Below, in pieces: positions 31,147 to 39,190 of a stretch of DNA of 43,010 nucleotides. A program made the position numbers and the translations under genes. Source of the stretch: Streptomyces glomeratus (GTDB lineage Bacteria; Actinomycetota; Actinomycetes; Streptomycetales; Streptomycetaceae); NCBI RefSeq assembly GCF_021462825.1, contig NZ_JAKEEB010000044.1, positions 1-43,010 of the forward strand, read 5' to 3'. The notes beneath the pieces are model-generated. The model had not been told where the DNA came from. It worked only from the letters and a program-made list of their open reading frames with translations, and searched no databases. How positions within the stretch are numbered: position 1 is the first letter of the stretch; every line of letters begins with the position of its first letter.

Positions 31147-32472
31147 CGCGATGTGGTCCTCTTCCAGTTCCGCGGTGTGGCGGTTGGTGAACCGGTTGAC
31201 CATGCGCTTGGCCTCCTCCGCGGGGAGGCTGATGCGGAACTCGGCCTCGACGTTGTCGCTGAACTCGCGCGGGGTCGGGTAGCTGCCGTTGATCGACTGC
31301 TTGAAGACCTGGTAGTACGACTCCTCGCCCGGCTCCGGCGCGCCGCCGCCCTCGCCCAGCTCACGGGTCCGGTTGCCGGTGACGGGGATGGGGAAGCTGC
31401 CGGTCTCCTCCCCGGAGGGCTCCTGCGGCTGCCCCGGGGCCGCGGCCTGGAACTGCTGCGGCTGTCCCGGGCCCTGGGCCTGGTACTGCTCCGGGTGCTG
31501 CTCCTCGTACCACTGCCAGTGCTCTTCCTCGGGCTCGTAGGAAGGCTCCGGTTCGAACGAGGGGTCGTAACCGCCGTGGTACTCGACCTGCGGCGGGGTG
31601 GTGAACCACGGGCTCTGCTCGGGGTCCGGCCCCGACGCCTGCGGGCCGAAGCCCGGGGCGCCCGCCAGTTCGGGGCGCGGCCCGCCGCCGGGCGCCGCCT
31701 TCTGCGGGACGGACGCCGCCGCACCGGAGGCACTGCCCCCGGCCGCTGCCACGGCCTGCGGGGCCGGCGGTATCAGTGCCGGTTCTATGCCCGCCGCCGC
31801 CAGACCCGCCCCGGCCGTCTCCGCCAGCGGTACGCCGTAGCGGGCGAGCCGCAGCGGCATCAGCGACTCCACCGGGGCCTTGCGGCGCCAGGCGCGACCG
31901 AAGCGGGAGCGCAGACGGGCCTGGTAGACGAGACGTTCCTGCTCCAGCTTGATCACCTGGTCGTAGGAGCGCAGCTCCCACAGCTTCATCCGGCGCCACA
32001 GCAGGAACGTGGGAACGGGCGACAGCAGCCAGCGGGTCAGCCGGACGCCCTCCATGTGCTTGTCCGCCGTGATGTCCGCGATCCGGCCGATCGCGTGGCG
32101 CGCCGCCTCGACCGCGACCACGAACAGCACCGGGATCACCGCGTGCATGCCCACGCCCAGCGGGTCCGGCCAGGCCGCCGCACCGTTGAACGCGATCGTC
32201 GCCGCCGTCAGCAGCCACGCCGTCTGGCGCAGCAGCGGGAAGGGAATGCGGATCCAGGTCAGCAGCAGGTCCAGGGCCAGCAGGACACAGATACCCGCGT
32301 CGATGCCGATCGGGAAGACATAACTGAAGTTCCCGAACCCCTTCTTGATGGCCAGCTCACGGACGGCCGCGTACGAGCCCGCAAAGCCGATTCCGGCGAT
32401 GATGACGGCACCGGTGACGACCACACCGATGAGAATCCGGTGCATCCGTGTCAACTGCAGTGGCGCGGCCAC
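31144..32472 (-). CDS. DUF2637 membrane protein (Spd-like)
   Basis: A 442-residue protein. Four hydrophobic segments occupy roughly the first 135 residues (MHRILIGVVVTGAVIIAG..., YVFPIGIDAGICVLLALDLLL, QTAWLLTAATIAF, GMHAVIPVLFVVAVEAARHA), typical of DUF2637 and of Spd spread proteins of Streptomyces conjugative plasmids. The middle, about residues 240-370, is Pro/Gln/Glu-rich. The end (YYQVFKQSINGSYPTPREFS...RMVNRFTNRH) looks like a DNA-binding-like helical domain. The GTG at 32472 has GGGAGGGGAG upstream, giving MAAPLQLTRMHR. The function is unknown. Confidence 0.78.
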   Translation of the reverse strand: MAAPLQLTRMHRILIGVVVTGAVIIAGIGFAGSYAAVRELAIKKGFGNFSYVFPIGIDAGICVLLALDLLLTWIRIPFPLLRQTAWLLTAATIAFNGAAAWPDPLGVGMHAVIPVLFVVAVEAARHAIGRIADITADKHMEGVRLTRWLLSPVPTFLLWRRMKLWELRSYDQVIKLEQERLVYQARLRSRFGRAWRRKAPVESLMPLRLARYGVPLAETAGAGLAAAGIEPALIPPAPQAVAAAGGSASGAAASVPQKAAPGGGPRPELAGAPGFGPQASGPDPEQSPWFTTPPQVEYHGGYDPSFEPEPSYEPEEEHWQWYEEQHPEQYQAQGPGQPQQFQAAAPGQPQEPSGEETGSFPIPVTGNRTRELGEGGGAPEPGEESYYQVFKQSINGSYPTPREFSDNVEAEFRISLPAEEAKRMVNRFTNRHTAELEEDHIA

Positions 32473-32547
32473 CCGTACTCCCCTCCCGTTGCGTGTTGTT
32501 GCGCGCAACAGGGTGGCACACGCGTGCGGCGAACGGGTGGCCGGTGT

Positions 32548-32582
32548 GCCGGAGCCCGGTCCGTACGGGACCGGGCTCCGGC
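32548..32582 (-). terminator. Terminator of the first DUF3558 gene
   Basis: A perfect 15-bp stem (32548-32562 with 32568-32582) around a 5-nt loop, between the stop of the DUF3558 gene at 32621 and the DUF2637 start at 32472. It suggests separate transcription units. Confidence 0.75.
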
Positions 32583-32620
32583 GATTTCCCTGCTGGGGCG
32601 CGGAGTCGAACCCGGCCGGG

Positions 32621-33559
32621 TCAGCTCTTCTTCGAGGCCGACGCGGACGGGGACGCCTTCTTGGACGGGGAGGCCGACTTCGACGGCGAGGCACTCTTCG
32701 ACGCCCCCTGCACCGGGGACGAGCCCGCCCCGGCGCCACCGTGGTTCGCCGCCGCCACCGAGGACACCGCCTCCTTGACGGCCTTCTCCGCCGCCTTCGC
32801 CAGGTCGTCCGCGTTGGGCGTCTTGTCACCGGCCAGACCGGCGCCGTTGTAGTCGAGGGTGATGACGACGTTCTCCACCCGCACCACGACCGTCTCCTGC
32901 TTGAAGGCGCCTTCCTTCTTCTTCAGGTCGTAACGCACCGCCGTCGCCTGGTCACCCGCCCCGGCGACCGGCTGCGACGCCGTGTTCTTCGCGCCCTCCA
33001 CGGACTGCGCGTCCCGCACCTGCCTGCCGTAGTACTCCTGCGCGAGCTTGTTGCCGTCGCCGCGCGCGGCGTCCGACTCGAAGCGCAGCAGGGAGACGTT
33101 CAGCCAGCGGAACTGGGAGCCCTTGACGCCGTTGTTCTGGAGGCTGGTCCACGAGCAGCTGGCACGCGTCCCCGCGTCGTCCGAGGCGCCCTGCTTGCCG
33201 GACTTGGCCCCCTTGGGCACCAGATCGCCCAGGGTCTTCCCGGACAGGACGGCACAGGGTTTCGGCAGCGTCGTGTACGCGGCCGGCCGCACCGCGTCCG
33301 CCGAGGCGCTCTGCGAAGGCTGCGCGCCGGCGGTCTGCTGCTTCTGCGCCTGCTGCTTGGCATCGCCGCCCGAGCCCGAACCGGAGTCCGAGGAACAGCC
33401 GGCGGCGACGAGCACCGCCGGAACGGCCGCCGCGCAGACGAGCAGGCGGCGCAGGCGCGCACCAGGCCGCCGGCCGCCCCGAACGCCCTGAACGTCCTGA
33501 ACGCGCCGGACGCCCTGATCGTGCTGATCGTGCTGGTCTCGCTGTGCAGGTCGGTGCAT
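32621..33559 (-). CDS. DUF3558 lipoprotein 1
   Basis: A 312-residue lipoprotein. An unusually long, repetitive N-region (QRDQHDQHDQGVRRVQD) precedes the hydrophobic core and a VAAGC lipobox near residue 55. The DUF3558 domain has PCAVLSGKTLGDLVP, CSWTSLQNN and RFESDAARGD. The tail is a repetitive Ser/Lys/Pro/Ala segment (SPSKSASPSKKASPS). It is probably anchored outside the membrane. Role unknown. The ATG at 33559 has GGAAGG 5 nt upstream. Confidence 0.82.
   Translation of the reverse strand: MHRPAQRDQHDQHDQGVRRVQDVQGVRGGRRPGARLRRLLVCAAAVPAVLVAAGCSSDSGSGSGGDAKQQAQKQQTAGAQPSQSASADAVRPAAYTTLPKPCAVLSGKTLGDLVPKGAKSGKQGASDDAGTRASCSWTSLQNNGVKGSQFRWLNVSLLRFESDAARGDGNKLAQEYYGRQVRDAQSVEGAKNTASQPVAGAGDQATAVRYDLKKKEGAFKQETVVVRVENVVITLDYNGAGLAGDKTPNADDLAKAAEKAVKEAVSSVAAANHGGAGAGSSPVQGASKSASPSKSASPSKKASPSASASKKS
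33481..33543. repeat. Seven 9-bp units in the DUF3558 lipoprotein 1 gene
   Basis: Units GAACGCCCT, GAACGTCCT, GAACGCGCC, GGACGCCCT, GATCGTGCT (twice) and GGTCTCGCT follow in register. They encode the tripeptide-like N-region before the signal core, so length change would stay in frame. Confidence 0.75.
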
Positions 33560-33685
33560 GGTTCCTTCCACTCATGACGCTCGTGGATCGTGCGGTCGGA
33601 TCGGGTCCGAGGGGCCACGGTACGCGGTGGGGACGCATGCGGTGCGAGGTTCGGTTCCCCTGCGGGGGCGCACGCCAGGGGTGCC

Positions 33686-34576
33686 TCAGCCGAGCGAACC
33701 CGCCAGCTGCTGGGCCAGTTTCCGGGCCTTGTCCTGCATGTCCTCGCTGCTCGGGGCACTTCCGGCGGCGGCCGGCTGCTCGTCGTACTGGATGGTCACG
33801 ATCACGTTGGACGTGCGGAACACCACAGTCACCGTGCGCTGCTGGGAGGTGCTCAGCTGGTCGTCGAGGAACGCCTCGTCGCCCAGATCGTCGAGCGTGC
33901 GGGGCTGGAGATCGGCCTCGGTGCCGTCGGCGGACGGGCTTCCGGAGGCGGACGCGGGGCCGGAGGCGGACGTCGAGGCGGAGGGGGAAGCCGAGGAGGT
34001 GGCGCCGGGGCTCGCGGACTTTCCGCTGCCCCCGGAGCCGGATGCGGAGCCGGAACCGGAAGCGGAGGCGGAAGCGGAGGCGGAAGCGGAGCCGGTGGCG
34101 GACGCCGAACCCGGGCCGGAAGCCGTCTCGGGCAGATCCGCGGCCTGCTGCCTGGAGCCGTAGACCTCGTGCGCGCGGTCGTCGTCGCTGACCGTGTTGT
34201 CGTACGACACCACCCGCTCGAAGTCGACGAACAGATGGTCCGTGGCCGCGGCCGACTCCGCCTTCCAGCGGCACCCGGAGCGACGGTCGTTGTTGTACGT
34301 CAGCGCCGCCTCGCCCTGGTAGGCGGCATCGCGCTGCGTCTGGTCCGCTACCTGCCGGATGCCCGGAAGGAGCGAGTCGAGGGAACCGTGGCTCACCGCG
34401 CCGCAGGCGTCGGAGAGCGTGCGGTACTTGCCGGGCTGGGCGGTGGCGGCACTCGCGGTGGGGTCGCCGGCCTTGGAGTCCTCCGCCGCGCCACCGCTCC
34501 CGGAGCCCGAGCTGCAGGCGGCCAGCAGTGCCGCGAGGAGCACCGCGGCGCCCGGTACGTACGCCTTCCGCTGCAC
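33686..34576 (-). CDS. DUF3558 lipoprotein 2 with Ser/Ala/Gly linker
   Basis: A 296-residue lipoprotein. The signal core VPGAAVLLAALLAAC ends in the lipobox LAAC (Cys21). The domain shows DACGAVSHGSLDSLLPG, SGCRWKAESAA and, after a roughly 65-residue Ser/Ala/Gly/Pro linker (about 152-217), LDDQLSTSQQRTVTVVFRTSNVIVTIQYDE. The linker splits the DUF3558 domain. The GTG at 34576 has GAGGAG 7 nt upstream. It is the upstream member of the pair and divergent from rtcB. Confidence 0.82.
   Translation of the reverse strand: MQRKAYVPGAAVLLAALLAACSSGSGSGGAAEDSKAGDPTASAATAQPGKYRTLSDACGAVSHGSLDSLLPGIRQVADQTQRDAAYQGEAALTYNNDRRSGCRWKAESAAATDHLFVDFERVVSYDNTVSDDDRAHEVYGSRQQAADLPETASGPGSASATGSASASASASASGSGSASGSGGSGKSASPGATSSASPSASTSASGPASASGSPSADGTEADLQPRTLDDLGDEAFLDDQLSTSQQRTVTVVFRTSNVIVTIQYDEQPAAAGSAPSSEDMQDKARKLAQQLAGSLG
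34058..34093. repeat. Three 12-bp tandem units in the linker of DUF3558 lipoprotein 2
   Basis: GGAAGCGGAGGC occurs at 34058-34069 and 34070-34081, followed by GGAAGCGGAGCC at 34082-34093. Related hexamers flank it. It codes for alternating Ser-Ala in the linker. Confidence 0.75.
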
Positions 34577-34769
34577 GGTGAGGCTCCTCTCGACGGTTGC
34601 GTGGGCGTGGGAGCCCGCTGGTTAATCGGTTGCCGCCCGGGGCGGCTCCCCGGAGACAATGTGTATCGCACGCACTGCCGTGAACGCCGGTCCGTTGTCC
34701 TATACGTCGACCTTGGCGCCGGTTTTGCGATCAATGGCTTATGTATTTTTTCGGGGGAAAGAGGCTGGT

Positions 34770-35963
34770 ATGTCGTATGTAGAGGTGCCGGGCGCCCAGG
34801 TTCCGATCCGCATGTGGACGGACCCGGCGACGGTCGAGGGCGCCGCGATGCAGCAGCTGCAGAATGTGGCGACGCTGCCGTGGATCCAGGGCCTCGCGGT
34901 GATGCCGGACGTCCACTACGGAAAGGGCGCGACGGTCGGCTCGGTCATCGCGATGCGGGACGCCGTGTGCCCGGCGGCCGTCGGCGTGGACATCGGCTGC
35001 GGAATGTCGGCGGTCAAGACGTCCCTGACGGCGAACGACCTCCCCGGCGACCTCTCCCGCCTGCGCTCGAAGATCGAGCAGGCGATCCCGGTGGGCCGGG
35101 GGATGCATGACGACCCCGTCGACCCGGGCCGCTTCCACGGGGTGGCCACCGCGGGGTGGGACGACTTCTGGGGGCGGTTCGACGGGGTGGCCGAGGCGGT
35201 CAGGTTCCGTCACGACCGCGCCGAAAAGCAGATGGGAACGCTCGGATCCGGGAATCATTTTGTAGAGGTGTGTCTGGATGACGACGGATCGATCTGGCTG
35301 ATGCTCCACTCCGGTTCCCGGAACATCGGCAAGGAGCTCGCCGAACACCACATCGGCGTGGCTCAGGGGCTTCCGCACAACCAGGGTCTGATCGACCGTG
35401 ACCTGGCGGTCTTCGTGGCGGACACCCCCCAGATGGCGGCATACCGCAATGACCTGTACTGGGCGCAGGAGTACGCGGAGTACAACCGGATGCTGATGAT
35501 GGCGCTCCTGAAGGATGTGATCCGCAGGGAGTTCAAGGAGGCCAAGCCGACCTTCGAGCCCGAGATCTCCTGCCACCACAACTACGTGAGCGAGGAGCGG
35601 TACGAGGGCATCGACCTGCTCGTCACGCGCAAGGGTGCGATCAGCGCCAGGGCCGGGGAGTACGGCATCATCCCCGGTTCCATGGGCACCGGTTCGTACA
35701 TCGTCAAGGGGCTCGGCAACGAGAAGTCGTTCAACTCGGCGTCGCATGGCGCGGGCCGGCGCATGAGCCGTAACGCGGCGAAGCGTCGTTTCACGTCGAG
35801 GGACCTGGAGGAGCAGACGCGGGGTGTGGAGTGCCGCAAGGACTCCGGTGTCGTGGACGAGATCCCGGGCGCCTACAAGCCCATCGAGCAGGTCATCGAG
35901 CAGCAGCGCGACCTCGTGGAGGTCGTGGCGAAGCTGAAGCAGATCGTCTGCGTCAAGGGCTGA
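34770..35963 (+). CDS. rtcB: RtcB RNA ligase
   Basis: A 397-residue RNA ligase that joins 2',3'-cyclic-phosphate or 3'-phosphate ends to 5'-OH ends with GTP and Mn2+. Conserved parts are VMPDVHYGKGATVGS, the Cys metal ligand in VDIGCGMSAV, LGSGNHFVEV, MLHSGSRNIG, SCHHNYV and SHGAGRRMSR next to the guanylylated His region. No archease gene is adjacent. The ATG at 34770 has AAAGAGG 5-11 nt upstream. The leader from 34725 is AT-rich for this genome. Confidence 0.94.
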   Translation: MSYVEVPGAQVPIRMWTDPATVEGAAMQQLQNVATLPWIQGLAVMPDVHYGKGATVGSVIAMRDAVCPAAVGVDIGCGMSAVKTSLTANDLPGDLSRLRSKIEQAIPVGRGMHDDPVDPGRFHGVATAGWDDFWGRFDGVAEAVRFRHDRAEKQMGTLGSGNHFVEVCLDDDGSIWLMLHSGSRNIGKELAEHHIGVAQGLPHNQGLIDRDLAVFVADTPQMAAYRNDLYWAQEYAEYNRMLMMALLKDVIRREFKEAKPTFEPEISCHHNYVSEERYEGIDLLVTRKGAISARAGEYGIIPGSMGTGSYIVKGLGNEKSFNSASHGAGRRMSRNAAKRRFTSRDLEEQTRGVECRKDSGVVDEIPGAYKPIEQVIEQQRDLVEVVAKLKQIVCVKG

Positions 35964-35971
35964 CGCCACGG

Positions 35972-35990
35972 GCCCGGCCGGGAGCCGGGC
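35972..35990. terminator. Convergent hairpin after rtcB
   Basis: GCCCGGC and GCCGGGC pair around CGGGA, filling the 27-bp gap between the convergent stops of rtcB and the small membrane protein gene. Confidence 0.55.
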
Positions 35991-36140
35991 TCACTTGGCG
36001 TGCTTCACCGCGTAGATCATCACGAACGCCACGATGTGGATGCCGAAGAGGAAATACGCCAGGTAGTACCAGACGTAGCGTTCGCGCTTCTTCTCCAGGG
36101 ACAGGCGGTCCTGTTCCGCGGTGTGGTCCGGGTCGGTCAT
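35991..36140 (-). CDS. Small single-pass membrane protein (49 residues)
   Basis: A 49-residue peptide: acidic start MTDPDHTAEQDRL, a charged patch EKKRERY, then one membrane segment about residues 23-44 (YYLAYFLFGIHIVAFVMIYA) and a KHAK tail. It resembles small actinobacterial proteins of the DUF6126 type, but weakly. Its ATG overlaps the stop of the SDR gene (TGATG), which strongly supports coupled translation. The function is unknown. Confidence 0.75.
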   Translation of the reverse strand: MTDPDHTAEQDRLSLEKKRERYVWYYLAYFLFGIHIVAFVMIYAVKHAK

Positions 36141-36916
36141 CACAGTTCCCGGTGGACCTTGGTGTTGGACGCCTGGGCCCGGGGCCGGACCACCATGAGG
36201 TCGACGTTGACGTGGCTGGGGCGGGTGACCGCCCAGGTGATCGTGTCGGCGACGTCGTCGGCCGTCAGGGGTTCGGCGACGCCCTCGTACACCTTCGCCG
36301 CCTTCGCCGTGTCGCCGCCGAAGCGGGTCAGCGCGAACTCTTCAGTCCTCACCATCCCGGGGGCGATCTCGACCACCCGTACCGGCGTGCCGACGATCTC
36401 CAGGCGGAGGGTCTCGGCGAGGACGTGCTCGGCGTGCTTGGCGGCGACATAGCCCCCGCCGCCCTCGTAGGTGCCGTGGCCGGCGGTGGAGGAGACGACC
36501 ACCACGGTGCCGTCACCGCTCGCCGTCAGCGCGGGCAGCAGGGCCTGGGTGACGTTCAGGGTGCCGAGGACGTTCGTCTCGTACATCCGGCGCCAGTCCT
36601 CGGGGTCGCCGGTGGCGACCGGGTCGGCGCCGAGCGCGCCGCCCGCGTTGTTCACCAGGACACCGATCGTCCGGAAAGCCGTCGCGAACTCGTCGACCGC
36701 CGCCCGGTCCGTGACGTCCAGCGCGTACGCCGTCGCCGAATGGCCCGCCGCGGTCAGCTCCTCCGCGAGCGCCTCGATACGGTCCTTGCGGCGGGCGGTG
36801 AGGACCACCCGGTAGCCGGCGGCGGCGAGCCGGCGGGCCGTCGCGGCGCCGATGCCGCTGCTCGCGCCCGTGACGACGGCGATGCGGGAGGCGGCGGAGG
36901 GTGCTGCGGCGGTCAT
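36140..36916 (-). CDS. Short-chain dehydrogenase/reductase
   Basis: A 258-residue classical SDR, probably NADP-dependent. It has TGASSGIG (residues 16-23), NNAGGALG, the catalytic Ser in VVVVSSTAG and YVAAK. It is close to YdfG-like 3-hydroxy acid dehydrogenases. The ATG at 36916 has GAGGAG 8 nt upstream. It is followed, with a 1-nt overlap, by the small membrane protein. Confidence 0.92.
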   Translation of the reverse strand: MTAAAPSAASRIAVVTGASSGIGAATARRLAAAGYRVVLTARRKDRIEALAEELTAAGHSATAYALDVTDRAAVDEFATAFRTIGVLVNNAGGALGADPVATGDPEDWRRMYETNVLGTLNVTQALLPALTASGDGTVVVVSSTAGHGTYEGGGGYVAAKHAEHVLAETLRLEIVGTPVRVVEIAPGMVRTEEFALTRFGGDTAKAAKVYEGVAEPLTADDVADTITWAVTRPSHVNVDLMVVRPRAQASNTKVHREL

Positions 36917-37029
36917 GGCGAGGCTCCTCGGACGGTGGACACGAATCTGCGGTGCCGCACTCGGTCGTGCGGGCGACGTGCGCCCAGGATAGGCCGGGGG
37001 TGGAGGCCGGACCGGAGCGCCCGGGCCGG

Positions 37030-37365
37030 TCAGTGCCCCCGGGGCACCCACATGATCACGGCCATCCCGGCCAGGCAGATCAGCGCACCGGTGACATCCC
37101 AGCGGTCCGGGCGGTAGCCGTCCGCGACCATGCCCCAGGCGAGGGAGCCGGCCACGAAGACGCCGCCGTACGCGGCGAGGACACGGCCGAAGTGTGCGTC
37201 GGGCTGGAAGGTGGCGACGAAGCCGTAGACGCCGAGCGCCATGACGCCCGCGCCGATCCACAGCCAGCCCCGGTGTTCGCGCAGGCCCTGCCAGACGAGC
37301 CAGGCCCCGCCGATCTCGAAGAACGCGGCGACCACGAAGAGCGCGGCGGAGCGGAGAATCAGCAT
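37030..37365 (-). CDS. YnfA/UPF0060 small multidrug-resistance-like membrane protein
   Basis: A 111-residue protein with four membrane helices. EIGGAWLVWQGLREHRG in helix 1-2 and GRVLAAYGGVFVAGSLAWG in helix 3 are typical of the YnfA family, related to the SMR transporters. The conserved Glu18 is in the first helix. Probable small cation or drug export. The ATG at 37365 is chosen. Confidence 0.92.
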   Translation of the reverse strand: MLILRSAALFVVAAFFEIGGAWLVWQGLREHRGWLWIGAGVMALGVYGFVATFQPDAHFGRVLAAYGGVFVAGSLAWGMVADGYRPDRWDVTGALICLAGMAVIMWVPRGH

Positions 37366-37515
37366 GCGGCCACCTTCGCACGGGGCCTTTCACCCGGTCT
37401 TCGTCGGCCGCCGTCACGTCCGACCGGGCGGGTCACCTGCCCGGCGGTGCCTGACGCGCCGTGCACGTGGGATACATGCGGTGATGTACGGGCGCCGATG
37501 CGGAGGAAAGTGACG

Positions 37516-37971
37516 ATGCGGAAGTGGATTGCCGGCGCGCTGGGAGCGGCCGTCGTGGTGGGAGGGGGCCTGCCCGCCGTGGCTCTGGGTGCCGAGACCG
37601 GCCTCGTCTATCACGGGTACGTGACCATGGGCCGGGGCGAGGTCAACGTACGGCTCACCCCGTGGAACCACACACGGTCCGGGGTCAAGGACAGCACCGT
37701 GCGGCTGCGCTGGTCCAAGCCGCTGGCGGACGAGCAGCTGTTGCCGGGAGCGTGTGCGCGGTTCGACGCGAGCACGGTGCTGTGCCGTACGGGGTCGATC
37801 GTCCCGATGGGCCGGGGCAGGGAGATCCATCTGCGGGTGCGCCTCGCCGACACGTCGACCGACGAGGTGCGGGTGGAGATCGACTCCCAGTGGGGCGGCG
37901 GCGCGGCGGACCGCAACCCGGCCGCCCAGCAGGTGCTGGCTCTGGGGACGGGGGACCGGTACACCTTCTGA
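37516..37971 (+). CDS. Secreted protein, unknown function
   Basis: A 151-residue protein with a Sec signal peptide (MRKWIAGALGAAVVVGGG...ALGAETG, cleavage about residue 26). The mature part has beta-rich character and two cysteines (GACARF and VLCRTG), likely a disulfide. The ATG at 37516 has GGAGG 9 nt upstream; an in-frame ATG at 37498 is less likely. Family not recognised. It stands alone, divergent from the YnfA gene. Confidence 0.75.
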   Translation: MRKWIAGALGAAVVVGGGLPAVALGAETGLVYHGYVTMGRGEVNVRLTPWNHTRSGVKDSTVRLRWSKPLADEQLLPGACARFDASTVLCRTGSIVPMGRGREIHLRVRLADTSTDEVRVEIDSQWGGGAADRNPAAQQVLALGTGDRYTF

Positions 37972-38047
37972 GTGCGTCCGGGTGTCGTGCGGAGGGTGGC
38001 GCGGGACCCGGAATACCTGGAGAGGTGGCGTCGTTCGGGGAGGTGTA

Positions 38048-38061
38048 GTTGAACGATAAAC
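38048..38061. promoter_or_regulatory. Imperfect palindrome upstream of the LLM oxidoreductase operon
   Basis: GTTGAACGATAAAC lies 23 bp before the ATG at 38084 and is nearly palindromic at its ends (GTT/AAC). MarR/HxlR-type regulators use such TTGAAC-like sites (from memory). Its closeness to the start suggests a repressor site. Confidence 0.4.
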
Positions 38062-38083
38062 CACCTGGAAGGTGTGAGCGAGC

Positions 38084-39190
38084 ATGCAGTTCGGGATCTT
38101 CAGCGTCGGCGACGTCACCCCGGACCCGACCACGGGCCGTACCCCGACCGAACGCGAGCGGATCAAGGCCATGGTCGCGATCGCGCTGAAGGCCGAGGAG
38201 GTCGGGCTGGACGTCTTCGCGACCGGTGAGCACCACAATCCGCCGTTCGTGCCGTCGTCGCCGACGACGATGCTCGGCTACGTGGCCGCCAGGACGGAGA
38301 AGCTCGTCCTCTCCACCTCCACCACCCTCATCACCACCAACGACCCGGTGAAGATCGCCGAGGACTACGCGATGCTCCAGCACCTCGCGGACGGCCGGGT
38401 GGACCTGATGATGGGGCGCGGCAACACCGGCCCGGTCTACCCCTGGTTCGGGCAGGACATCCGCCAGGGCATCAACCTCGCCATCGAGAACTACGCCCTG
38501 CTGCACCGGCTGTGGCGCGAGGACGTGGTGAACTGGGAGGGCAAGTTCCGTACGCCGCTGCAGGGCTTCACCTCCACCCCGCGCCCGATGGACGGGGTAC
38601 CGCCGTTCGTCTGGCACGGCTCGATCCGGTCGCCCGAGATCGCCGAGCAGGCCGCGTACTACGGCGACGGCTTCTTCCACAACAACATCTTCTGGCCGGC
38701 CGACCACACCAAGCGGATGGTCGAGTTCTACCGGACCCGGTACGCCCACTACGGGCACGGCACTCCTGAACAGGCGATCGTCGGCCTGGGTGGACAGGTG
38801 TTCATGCGGAAGAACTCGCAGGACGCGGTGCGCGAGTTCCGGCCGTACTTCGACAACGCGCCCGTCTACGGACACGGGCCGTCCCTGGAGGACTTCACCG
38901 ACCAGACCCCGCTCACCGTCGGCTCGCCGCAGCAGGTGATCGAGAAGACGCTGAGCTTCCGCGAGTACGCAGGCGACTACCAGCGCCAGCTGTTCCTGAT
39001 GGACCACGCCGGACTCCCGCTGAAGACCGTGCTCGAGCAGATCGACATGCTCGGCGAGGAGGTCGTGCCGGTGCTGCGCGAGGAGTTCGCGAAGGGCCGT
39101 CCGGCCACCACGCCGGAGGCGCCGACCCACCGGTCGCTGCTCGCCGCCGCGCAGGAGCCGGGGGCCGGGGAAGAGGTGAGCGCCGCATGA
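38084..39190 (+). CDS. LLM-class flavin-dependent oxidoreductase
   Basis: A 368-residue luciferase-like TIM-barrel monooxygenase using reduced flavin. Recognisable parts are MQFGIFSVGDVTPDP, FATGEHHNPPFVPSSP, the VDLMMGRGNTGPVYPWFG segment and FVWHGSIRSPEIAEQAAYYGDGFF. The ATG at 38084 follows AAGGTGTGAGC. It overlaps the next gene by 4 nt (ATGA). The neighbour is a flavin reductase that could supply FMNH2. The substrate is unknown. Confidence 0.93.
   Translation: MQFGIFSVGDVTPDPTTGRTPTERERIKAMVAIALKAEEVGLDVFATGEHHNPPFVPSSPTTMLGYVAARTEKLVLSTSTTLITTNDPVKIAEDYAMLQHLADGRVDLMMGRGNTGPVYPWFGQDIRQGINLAIENYALLHRLWREDVVNWEGKFRTPLQGFTSTPRPMDGVPPFVWHGSIRSPEIAEQAAYYGDGFFHNNIFWPADHTKRMVEFYRTRYAHYGHGTPEQAIVGLGGQVFMRKNSQDAVREFRPYFDNAPVYGHGPSLEDFTDQTPLTVGSPQQVIEKTLSFREYAGDYQRQLFLMDHAGLPLKTVLEQIDMLGEEVVPVLREEFAKGRPATTPEAPTHRSLLAAAQEPGAGEEVSAA

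Noticed and set aside
32584..32620. Minus-strand GGGTTCGACTCC segment resembling a tRNA 3' end
   Set aside because: The T stem does not pair and the rest of a cloverleaf is missing. It is just the spacer after the DUF3558 stop codon.
36901..37515. Open frame upstream of the secreted protein start at 37516
   Set aside because: It is antisense to the YnfA gene, and a signal peptide with a Shine-Dalgarno begins at 37516.
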